From Plotosus lineatus (lineage: Eukaryota; Chordata; Actinopteri; Siluriformes; Plotosidae): a stretch of 64,000 bases of DNA. Shown piece by piece: positions 20,801-64,000 of this stretch. The DNA lies in contig CM045735.1 of NCBI GenBank assembly GCA_024760905.1, positions 33,257,749-33,321,748 of the forward strand, read 5' to 3'. The notes below the pieces were generated by a model. It made no database searches, had not been told where the DNA came from, and saw only the letters and a list, made by a program, of their open reading frames with translations. Made by a program: the position numbers and the translations under genes. The number at the start of each line of letters is the position of its first letter. Positions within the stretch are counted from its first letter, which is position 1.

Positions 20801-21815
20801 ATACGGGTAGGTCGTGGAGCTCAACCATCCCCGGATCAATAAAAATGGCCCTTCTCGGCACAGTAGATACAGAGACCGATGGTCAATCGCCGATGCCTCT
20901 CCTCCACCGTCAGCCTGGTGTGGCTCACCTGCATGGGCTCTTGACCATCATCCTCCCTCAGAGGAGGGAATGGCGAAGAGGTTCGAGGTGGGGCCTCCTT
21001 GGGCCTCACGGAGGCGCTCGAGGACAGGTAGACAAGACTGGTCCATTCCTCCTGGAATCTATCTCTCTCTCAGCCGGTTGTCCAGCCTGGTAGACAAGGC
21101 GATCAAATCCTTGAGAGTAGCCGTCTCATCTCGTGCCACGAGCTCGTCTTTCAGCCTTTCATTTAGACCAGGCAGGAAAGCCCCCCGGAGTGCGAGGTGG
21201 TTCCAGCCGCTTTCTATGGTGAGAATACGGAATCGGATTGCATACTCCGCCACTGACTGCGAGCCTTGCCGGATTCGTAGTAGCTGAGAGCTCACCCTCT
21301 CCCCTTTCGCCAGGCGATCGAAAACCTTTTTCATTTCTTGCACGAACTGGTCAAAATGGGAGCATAATTCCGGGGTATGGGTGGCGACCGCTAGCGCCCA
21401 GGACGAGGCTTGCTTCGTGAGTAGGCTCATAATGAAGGAGATCTTAGCTTGGTCGGTGGTGTATGTGAGCGGCTGCTGGCAGAAGATGAGTGAACACTGA
21501 TGGAGGAATTGTGCGCAGGAGCCGATCGTGCCCGAATACCTGGATGGCGTGGGGATTGAGTGATTCTTGGTGCATGTGCAGTATAGCAGGCGCTGGCGCT
21601 GCTGCCGAAGCGGAGAGTGAAGGGTGAGTGGGCGGGGTCGTGGCAGCGAGTTGAGTGGCGATGGTGTCCATTCTTCCGTCGAGCTGCACCATGCTGGTGG
21701 TTATACGCTGGAGATTGTCCACCATTTGGTACATGGTGGAGTCGTGTTGTTGCAAGAGGATTCCCTGGTTGGATAATGCCTGCCGGAGCTAGGCGGTCTC
21801 CACTGGGTCCACGTT
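17826..21815 (-). pseudogene. Degraded gypsy gag-pol
   Basis: Read right to left: gag N-terminus (21444-21755, QQHDSTMYQMVDNLQRI), a gag capsid segment (21059-21430, SVAEYAIRFRILTIESGWN), the C-terminal half of the aspartic protease (20487-20861, [17 protein letters not shown]), RT (19635-20580, [20 protein letters not shown]), RNase H (19195-19521, [18 protein letters not shown]), integrase (18430-19179, with DxD-type and NGQAERTNQ motifs) and the first part of a chromodomain (17860-17900, [15 protein letters not shown]). Frameshifts separate most blocks. The gag zinc knuckle and the protease active-site segment are missing, the RT active-site box is partly deleted, and the chromodomain is cut short at the polypurine tract. 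Confidence 0.85.
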
Positions 21816-21831
21816 TCAGGTCAGAAGATTC

Positions 21832-22203
21832 TGTTACATCTGGAGCATATGCGTTGGACCCAAAGATACAGGAGACCGTGTACGTAGATTCGACAATTTT
21901 ATTTTAGTAATGGGAAAACCAAAATCACTGGAAATAATTATTCAAGGGAAACTGGTCGAGCACGAAGCAAGATACCAGGACTCAGAGAGATCGCAGAGAA
22001 AACAGAATCACAAGGGAGGACAATCTTCTGACGCCGGAGGGGAGCACGCCGCTCCTATTTATAGCTCGCTGATTGCTGAGTGAAACCAGGTGCGCTCTCA
22101 GGACCTCGCCTGCAGGTAACAGCCACACCCTTCGCCAGCACCTGCAATGAATGGAGAGAGAGAGAGAGAGAGTTAATGCCGCCAGCCAGCACAGACCATA
22201 ACG
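21832..22203 (-). repeat. Gypsy 5' LTR
   Basis: Partner of the LTR at 17433-17824, with the same landmarks (tgttacatctggag at 21832, agctcgctgattgctgagtg, gaccataac at the right end). I could not identify a convincing tRNA primer-binding site directly after it. Confidence 0.9.
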
Positions 22204-22879
22204 GGATATCTTCATTTAATAAGTCACCATTAGTTATTGAAGGAATGAATAATTATAATTAGCGCAAACAACACTTCTTTATAATTACATATGTATATGG
22301 AACATTGGAAATGGCTTAATGTCTTGCAGTGTATATATAATATATTGTAATTTGTGGTTTGCTTATTGTACTTCTAATACATGTACCAAGTAACTTGTCT
22401 GTGTTTTTAATGCAATTTTTGATAATTGTTAGATAAAATACATATATAACATACTCATATATTTCAGCACTAAGATTTTAACAATAAAATGTCTATATTC
22501 AAATGATAATGAACATACAGTATTATTTACTAATTTCTTTGTTTTATTTTTTCTTATTACAGATATAATTGTCAAGTTAATGCAGCCATGAGGTGGGGGG
22601 GCACTGTCAATTGTCAAGTTCTGTAAATTTTATAATAGCTCAGACGAACTGCCTTTAAAGTTGAAATGCTCAAAAATGCACCTCTCAGCCTTTCAAATTT
22701 CAAAATTTTCTTCATGGGCTGACGTGCTGCTGCGCGCCTCGCTCACTTCATGATCTCGAATGGCAGCTTTGCTGCCATAGTGTACTCACTCATTTTTTGA
22801 CCACTACAGCACTGTATAGGGGTCAGGTGCAGTGTGAGTTGGTGGCAGCCGAAGGCATCGGTTCTGTCGAACCGATGCT

Positions 22880-25800
22880 CGGTTACTGACTCTAACTCTT
22901 GGGACATGGAATGTCACCTCGCTGGCGGAGAAGGAGCCTGAGCTGGTGCATGAGGTGGAGAGATACCGACTAGATATAGTCGGGCTCACCTCAGTGCATA
23001 GCTTGGGCTCTGGAACTACCCAACTTGAAAGAGGCTGGACCTTACTCCATTCTGGACTTGCTCATGGGGAGATGTGGTGAGCCGGTGTGGGCATCCTTGT
23101 TGCACCCCTGTCTTGGTGCCCAAATGGTTCTACCTGGTCGATGAAAGGTAGCTTCCCTCCGCCTTCGAGTCGGGGGACGGGTCCTGACTGTTATTTGTGC
23201 TTATGCACCAAATGACAGTTCAGAGTACCCACCCTTCTTGGAGTCTTTAGGGGGGTGCTGGAGAACACTTCCTTTGGAGACTCACTCGTTGTCTTGGGAG
23301 ACTTCAACGCCCATTTGGGCAACATTAGTGTGAAGGATACAATCGGTAGGTACAGCCTCTCTAGTCTGAACCTGAATGGTGTGTCGTTGTTGGACTTCTG
23401 TGCTCATCACAGTTTGTCTATCATGAACACCATGTTCGAACATAAGGATGTCCATAAGTGCACTTGACACCAGGACACCCTAAGTTGCAGTTCAATGATT
23501 GATTTTGTAGTCGTATCACGGGACTTGCAGCCGCATGTTCTGGACACTCGGGTGAAGAGGGGAGCTGAGCTGTCAACCGATCACCACCTGGTGTTGAGCT
23601 GGCTTCGTTGGCGGGGGAGGCTGCCTTCCAGACCTGGCAAGCCTTAGCGTGTAATAAGGGTCTGCTGTGAATGTTTGGCGGATTCTCCTGTATGAGAGGC
23701 CTTTAATTTCCACCTCCGGCAGAGCTACAACCACGTCCTGGAGGAGACGGGTAACATGTAATCCAAATGGGCCATGTTTTGTGCCTCTATTGCTGAGGCG
23801 GCAGCCCATAGCTGTTGCCAGAAGGTCATCGGTGCTTGTTGTGTCGGTAACCTCTGAACCGGTGGTGAACCTCTGTAATGATGGGGGCCATCCAGCTGAA
23901 ACAGGAGGCCTATCAGATCTTATTGGCCAGTGGGACTCCCGAGGCAGCAGACAGATATCGGCAGGCCAAACGTGCTGTAGCTGAAGCTGTCACAGATACA
24001 AAATTTCGAGCGTGGGAGGAGTTCGGTGAGGGCCTGGAGAGTGATTATTGGTTTGCCTCAAAAAGGTTCTGGAGCAACATCCGATGCCTCAGGAGGGGGA
24101 AGCAGTTCTTCACAAACACTGTTTACAGTGGAGGTGGGGAGCTGCTCACCTCGACTGGGGATGTTGTCATGAGGTGGAAGGAATAATTTGAGGACCTCCT
24201 CAATCCCAGCAACACTCCCTCTGTGGAGAAGGAAGACCCTGGGGGTTTGGGCGGGGGTCAGCCCATCACTGGATTGGAGTTCATTGAGGTAGTCAAAAAG
24301 CTCCTTGGTGGTCGGGCTCCGGAGTTGGATGAAATCCGCCATGAATATCTCAGGGCTCTGGATGCTGGATGATGTCTGGATGTCTTGGTTGACACATCTC
24401 TGCAACATTGCATGGTCATCGGGGGCTGTACCTCTGGATTGGCAAACCGGGGTGGTAGTCCCCCTTTTTAAAAAGGGGGATTGGAGGGTGTGTTCCAATT
24501 ATCAAGGAATCACACTCCTCAGCCAACCCGGGAAAGTCTATGCAGGGGTACTGGAGAGGAGGATCCGACCGATAGTCGAACCTCGGATTCAGGAGGAACA
24601 ATGTGGTTTTCATCCTGGCCGTAGCACTCTTGACCAGCTCTACAGTATATGCTCCACAGGATCTTGGAGGGGGCATGAGAATTTGCCTAATCTGTCCACA
24701 TGTGTTTTGTAGATTTGGAGAAGGTTTTCAACCGTGTCCCTCGGGCGATCTTGTGGGGCATGCTCTGGGAGTATGGTGTCCTGGACTCGTTGCTACGGGC
24801 CATTCGATCGCTGTACTACCGGAGCCAGAGTTTGGTCTGTATTGGTAAAAACAGGTCGAATTTCGTTTTCGGTGAGGGTTGGAGTCCACCAATGCTGTCC
24901 TTTGTCACCGATTCTGTTCGTAATTTTTATGGACAAAATTTCTAGGCACAGCCCAGGTGTTGAGGGGTTCTGGCTTGGTGGCCATTGGATCTCGTCTGTG
25001 CTTTTTGTGGATGATGTTGTCCTTTTGGCTTCATCAAGCTGGGACCTCCAGCTCTCATTGGAGCGATTCGCAGTCGAGTGCAAAGTGTGTTCTTCTTTTC
25101 TTTTCAGCTTTTTCCCTTTCTCAGGAGTTGCCAGCGAATCATCTGATTTGCACATTTGATTTGGCAGAGGTTTTTATGTCGGATGGCCTTCCTGTCACAA
25201 CCCTTTAGCAAGGGACAGAAACATGCTGACGGCTTTGCAGCCTACTCTTTACAAAAGTCAGCAATGGTTCTTTTACATGCCTCTCACCATAGACAGTGAG
25301 AGACATGGCCCGCCTTTGATAACCCAGTTAGCTGCACTGGGGGGACAATGACAACCCTGTGGGGACTCAAACCCCCAACCTTAGGTTCAGTGATCCTGCG
25401 CCCTATCCACTAGACCACCACTGCCCCCTCGTCGAGTGCGAAGTGTCCGGGATGAAAATCTGCACCTCCAAGTCCAAGGTCATAGTTCTCAGTCAGACAA
25501 GGGTGGAATGCACCCTCCAGATCGGGAATGAGGTCCAGCCCCAAGAGGAGGAGTTTAAGTATCTTGGAGTCTCGTTCAGGAGTGAGGGAAGGATGGAGTG
25601 GGAGATCAGCAGACGGATCGCTGCAGTCTCTGCTCTTAAATTGAGCTTGTATCGGTCCGTCGTGGTGAAGAGGAAGCTGAGCCGCAAAGCAAAGCTCTCA
25701 ATTTACCAGTCAATCTCTGTTCCAACCCTCACCTATGGTCACAAGCTTTGGGTGGTGACTGAAAGAACAAGATCGCGGATACAAGCTGCTAAAATGAGCT

Positions 25801-26120
25801 TCCTTCGCCGGGTGGTGGACCTCTCCCCTCGAGATAAGGTGAGAAGCCATACCATCTGGGGAGAGCTCGAAGTAGAACTGCTGCTCCACCATATTGAGAG
25901 GGGCCAGATGAGGTGGCTCGGGAATCTGATCAGAATGCCTCCTAAACGCCTCCCTGGTATGGTGTTTCGGGCATGTCCAACTGGGAAGAGAACCCGGGGT
26001 TGACCTGGAACATGCTGGAGGGACTATGTCTCTCGGTTTGTCTGGGAACACCTCAGTGTCCCCCCGGAAGAGCTGGAGGAAGCGGCTGGGGAGAGGAACA
26101 TCTGGACCTCTTTGCTTAGG
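22880..26120 (+). pseudogene. Rex3-like LINE ORF: AP endonuclease and reverse transcriptase
   Basis: The endonuclease begins LGTWNVTSLAEKEPELVHEV and includes VVLGDFNAHLGN (23295-23330) and the late IDFVVVSRDLQ motif. RT motifs follow: VVVPLFKKGDWRVCSNYQGI, EEQCGFHPGRSTLDQLY, CFVDLEKVFNRVPR, and the catalytic box as FVDDVVLLASS (25005-25037), where Val replaces the usual Ala. The C-terminal part ends with RMPPKRLPGMVFRACPTGKR. Several frameshifts, and a SINE (25089-25430) after the catalytic box, make it non-functional. Confidence 0.85.
25089..25430 (-). repeat. Composite tRNA/RTE SINE (SINE-R), copy 3
   Basis: Inserted into the LINE RT region with a 16-base target duplication: gtcgagtgcaaagtgt (25073-25088) and gtcgagtgcgaagtgt (25431-25446). 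It includes most of the tRNA head at the right end (GGGGGCAGTGGTGGTCTAGTGG in reverse). The shared tail with RTE points to RTE-driven mobilisation. Confidence 0.9.
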
Positions 26121-26214
26121 TTGCTGCCCCTGCGACCCGACCCCAGAAGAAACGGAAGCAGAAGAAGATGATGATGATTGTTCTGAATGGCCTTTATGTG
26201 TATTTTTAATGGTT

Positions 26215-26345
26215 GAGTCTGTTGGCTCTGTGATGGGCTAGCAAGCTGTTCAAGGTGTACCTCGCATTCGTCCACAGTCAGCCGATATAGGCATCAGCTT
26301 CCTTCTGTCCTGATTAAGAGGTTCAGCAAGTGGATGGATGGATTA
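26215..26345 (+). repeat. tRNA-derived SINE, family A, 3' fragment
   Basis: Reads ggctctgtgatgggctagcaagctgttcaaggtgtacctcg and ends with cctgattaagaggttcagcaagtggatggatgg. It follows directly on the LINE 3' end. Confidence 0.6.
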
Positions 26346-26506
26346 ATTCTGTACAATTACATGGGATAATCATCCAAGCCATGACTCTGGTCAATGTGTT
26401 ACTTCTGTATGTAGGACCTGTGAAGAAGTACTGTTTCATTATATCATACAATAATTTTGAAATTCTGTGCATTTCCATTTTAATTTCTTTTTGTAAATTC
26501 TGATGT

Positions 26507-26857
26507 CTTCCTTTCGGCTTTTTTCACTTTTACTCGGGAGTCGCCACAGCGAATCATGTGATTCGCACGTTTGATTTGGCAGAGGTTTTTACGTTGGATG
26601 CCCTTCCTGTCACAACCCTTTTTAGCATGGGACATAAACACGCTGACGACTTTGCAGCCTACTCTTTACGAAAGTCAGCAATGGCTCTTTTACATGCCTC
26701 TCGCCATAGACAGTGAGAGACATGGCCCGCCTTTGATAACCCAGTTAGCTGCACTGTGGGGGGGGACAGTGACAACCTTGTGGAGAGTGGGACTCGAACC
26801 TCCAACCTTTGGATCAGCGATCCTGCACCCTATACCACTAGACCACCACTGCCCACA
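26507..26857 (-). repeat. Composite tRNA/RTE SINE (SINE-R), copy 4
   Basis: Full-length copy with an 18-base perfect target duplication, tttttgtaaattctgatg at 26488-26505 and 26859-26876. The tRNA-like head (A box TGGTCTAGTGG, B box GGTTCGAGTCC in reverse) is at the right end. This is the best-preserved copy, suggesting it is among the younger ones. Confidence 0.92.
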
Positions 26858-26934
26858 TTTTTTGTAAATTCTGATGTACTGTATTAATCCCACAAAGGAT
26901 TACCTCTTCATTTAACCCATCCAACATGAGCACA

Positions 26935-26968
26935 CACACGCACACACACACACACATATAAAGAGTTA

Positions 26969-27004
<36 letters not shown>
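26935..27004. repeat. (CA)n microsatellite, interrupted
   Basis: Two CA tracts separated by catataaagagttaacg. Confidence 0.95.
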
Positions 27005-27006
<2 letters not shown>

Positions 27007-27299
27007 AGAATAGTAGTCTGCCACACACATGAGGGCACCCGGAAAGCAACTAGGGGTTAGGTGCTTTTTCAAAGGCACTTCAGCCATAAAGGTGGAAGAA
27101 TGGAAGGTATAGCTCACTCCCCCACCACACACTTTTTCCTGCTTTTTCAAATCAAATCAGAAATCTTTCAATCCTAAAGCCATTTCTCTAATCAAAGCCA
27201 CAGCTGCCCCCAGTTTGTAAGCTTGTCCACGAACTGTATTCACCACTAGGTGTCAGTATAAGTTAATTGGGTAGTACAGTAGTTGACAATATGGATCGT

Positions 27300-27452
27300 C
27301 CAATGAGTTTAATGTTCATGTTTTTGGATTGTCAGAGGAAACCAAAGTACAGTACTTTGAGAAAACTGACACAAGCAATGGGAGAACATGGAAACTCCAT
27401 GCAGAAATGCCCTAGCTAAGCCCAGGACTTGAACCAATGACCTTCTTGGCAT
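27300..27452 (-). repeat. tRNA-derived SINE, family A, 5' half
   Basis: In reverse it has the B box region ggttcaagtcctggg and body gcatggagtttccatgttctccca; the 3' half is missing. Confidence 0.7.
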
Positions 27453-28130
27453 GGGGTGGTTTTCCCTGGGTTTAAATTGTTTGGGTCATCTTGAGCTCGT
27501 TTTCTTAATGTAACGTTTATTCATGACCAGAGAAATCTTAAAGCGTTTGAGCTTATCCTTATTGTGTTTTTTTACAAAATAGTGCCACTTACAGCTTAAG
27601 TTCTATGTTCCATCAGCCTGAATGGTCTAACAGCCCACTGGTTCTAGAGGCCTACTGATATATGATGGACACCTTGTTTAAATCATTGGGCACCCTACTC
27701 ACTTCAGTTGACTTAGGGTTATGGTAATTGCGGTTAGACCAATGGATTGTGACTTTCGGAATAGGCTGTTAGAATAAGCAGAAGTCACTGTGTGCTTTCA
27801 GAAGGCAATAATGTAATAGTCCAACCCAACTCTGTCAACCACCACGTCAGTCACACCCTTTACACTTTCATCATATGACATTTATAAAATGTATTTTCAG
27901 GAGAAAATACTGATGAAATTAAGGTCAAACGAAATAGTGTTCCTAAAAAGGGCCTTCGAATCCCTGCTATGAAGTTCACCCATATTCAGAAAGTAACACA
28001 CTGATAAACGTTTACTGAACCTAACTCGTATCAGTGTATGTATTTTTGCTACAGGCACAGTGAATATCTATCAGCTTTGGCTTATCCTATCGACCCTATC
28101 GTCATGGCGACTATAATGCGCAAGCTAAGC
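27453..28130. other. Upstream region of scarb2, no recognised feature
   Basis: No open frame or repeat that I recognise. The final 100 bases become CpG-richer toward the promoter. Confidence 0.5.
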
Positions 28131-28137
28131 GCCTCAC

Positions 28138-28194
28138 CACGCATGCGTAAGAATCTTGCGCATGCGTAGATTTCTTGCGCATGCGCGCTGGCGT
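28138..28194 (+). promoter_or_regulatory. scarb2: scarb2 promoter: three NRF1-type sites at 19-base spacing
   Basis: CACGCATGCGTA (28138), TGCGCATGCGTA (28157) and TGCGCATGCGCG (28176) match the NRF1 palindrome to different degrees and repeat at exactly 19 bases, 60-115 bases upstream of the scarb2 ATG. No TATA box is seen. This is a typical housekeeping-type promoter layout; binding itself is inferred. Confidence 0.65.
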
Positions 28195-28253
28195 TTCTGT
28201 TCAATAACAGTGAAGGGATTGCTTTGGGGTGTTGTTTGTAAACATCGTTTGCA

Positions 28254-63298
<35,045 letters not shown>

Positions 63299-64000
63299 GT
63301 ATCATTTTCAAATTTGTGTTAAACGTTTTGGGTGTACATGGTGTGTGTACCATTTTATCGCTGATTATTGTCTGTTCATTTTCAGTTATTGGTTATTGAC
63401 ATACATTTTTGTTTTAGCAGTTGGTAGTAATAGTTCATTCAAAAGTTTAGGTGTTTCTACATTCAGTGTAGCTCAAAGTTTGTGGACAGTTGATCATTAC
63501 ACCCATAGTTGGGTTTACCCCCATTTTTTGATACACAGTTAAAAGTGCCCAGGATGTATTTATATGGTGGAGCATTACAGATTTTTTTTCATGGGAACTA
63601 AAAAGCCCAAACTCTTTCAACATGACAAATCTGTTGTCACAAAATGAGATTCATGGAAGACATGATTTGATAAGATTGGAGTGGAAGAACTTGCATGTCC
63701 TGTAAACTGCCCCTTTGGGTCCACTAGAATCATGATTCCATCCAAAATTCTTTGCATCAGTACCTGGCCAAAGAATGTGAAAGCTCTTGAATGTCTTTGA
63801 ATGAGCACAATTCCCCACAATCATGTTCTGAAATCTAGTGGAACATGGGAAGGACTGAATTTGAACTGGGATATTTAAAATGCACGTGTTAATGGGAAGG
63901 TGAGGTGTGCACATACCTTTTGGTTAATTTTTATTAAAATATAGTGTTATTTGTTCAATGAAACTTGAAAGAACACACTCTCTGGAAAGCAAAAGTGTGA
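63299..64000. other. scarb2 intron 10, no recognised feature
   Basis: Part of it (63455-63960) reads like a decayed repeat (agtgtagctcaaagtttgtgg; gaatgagcacaattcccc), possibly the inside of a Tc1-like element, but no boundary is visible. I searched for the expected next scarb2 exon and did not find it. Confidence 0.4.

Larger units (their letters stand above)
17433..22203 (-). mobile_element. Ty3/gypsy chromodomain LTR retrotransposon
   Basis: Two LTRs (17433-17824 and 21832-22203) in direct orientation flank a degraded gag-pol on the minus strand. The plus-strand flanks read gtata and ggata, a probable 5-base target duplication with one change. A G-rich polypurine tract (C run at 17827-17838 on the plus strand) adjoins the 3' LTR. 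The order protease, RT, RNase H, integrase, chromodomain remnant places it with vertebrate chromoviruses such as the Sushi group. It is a retrotransposon without an envelope gene. Confidence 0.9.
16768..22814. mobile_element. hAT element carrying a gypsy insertion
   Basis: Termini CAGTGCTGTAATGG (from 16768) and CCACTACAGCACTG (to 22814) are inverted with one mismatch, flanked by a perfect 8-base duplication TATAGGGG (16760-16767 and 22815-22822), the hAT signature. Once the gypsy element at 17433-22203 is subtracted, about 1.3 kb of hAT sequence remains, without a visible transposase, so it is non-autonomous. Confidence 0.85.
16413..26180 (+). mobile_element. Rex3-like (RTE-type) LINE, split by a hAT element
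   Basis: The 5' leader occupies 16413-16767 (cctccttgaatcgccacc ... cccatggacccactacctgtggg) and the rest resumes at 22815 after the hAT insertion. The endonuclease and reverse transcriptase are at 22880-26120, and the 3' end runs into gatgatgatg repeats near 26170, as in Rex3. Most teleost copies of this LINE are 5'-truncated, so a copy with leader is uncommon. The Rex3 name is from recognition of the coding text and GATG tail; RTE-like is the safer label. Confidence 0.7.

Overview
The window is nuclear DNA of a ray-finned fish. The evidence is a split, clearly teleost-like scarb2 gene with canonical GT-AG introns, several hundred bases per kilobase of interspersed repeats (RTE, Rex3-like and Rex1/L2-like LINEs, tRNA-derived SINEs, Tc1, hAT and pogo/Tigger-type DNA transposons, a chromodomain Ty3/gypsy element), and abundant CA, GA and TA microsatellites. 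No operon, phage, plasmid or CRISPR features are present. The repeat set (V-SINE-like and GAATGA-tailed tRNA SINEs) would fit an ostariophysan such as a catfish, but the species cannot be fixed from this sequence.

Two host protein genes can be assembled. On the minus strand, four coding exons (8738 down to 3404) join in frame into a 416-residue protein that I read as a LAS2/C18orf54-like protein. A probable untranslated first exon at about 13346-13480 lies beside a CpG-rich promoter with an NRF1-like site and a perfect GTCACGTGAC E-box. On the plus strand, ten exons from 28254 to 63298 join in frame into the first 417 codons of scarb2 (LIMP-2, CD36 family). Its last exons, which carry the second membrane segment and lysosomal sorting tail, lie past the right edge. 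Its promoter holds three NRF1-type palindromes in exact 19-base spacing.

The intergenic block between the genes (about 13.6-28.1 kb) contains a PSD/EFA6-family processed pseudogene and a Russian-doll insertion: a Rex3-like LINE (16413-26180) was split by a hAT element (16768-22814, perfect 8-bp target duplication), which was itself hit by a Ty3/gypsy retrotransposon (17433-22203). A SINE also landed in the LINE's 3' half. The scarb2 introns are swollen by further insertions: RTE LINEs in introns 2, 6 and 8, a second nest in intron 8 (Tigger-like, split by RTE, split by hAT and SINE), two inverted Tc1 copies in intron 9 and two long-palindrome foldback MITEs, one ending 45 bases before exon 10.

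The most notable non-gene item is a roughly 340-base SINE found in five copies. It joins a tRNA-like head to a segment resembling the 5' leader of the local RTE LINE and to that LINE's 3' tail; three copies have clear target-site duplications. All transposon coding regions seen here are broken by stops, frameshifts or deletions. I found no convincing complete novel defence or metabolic system.
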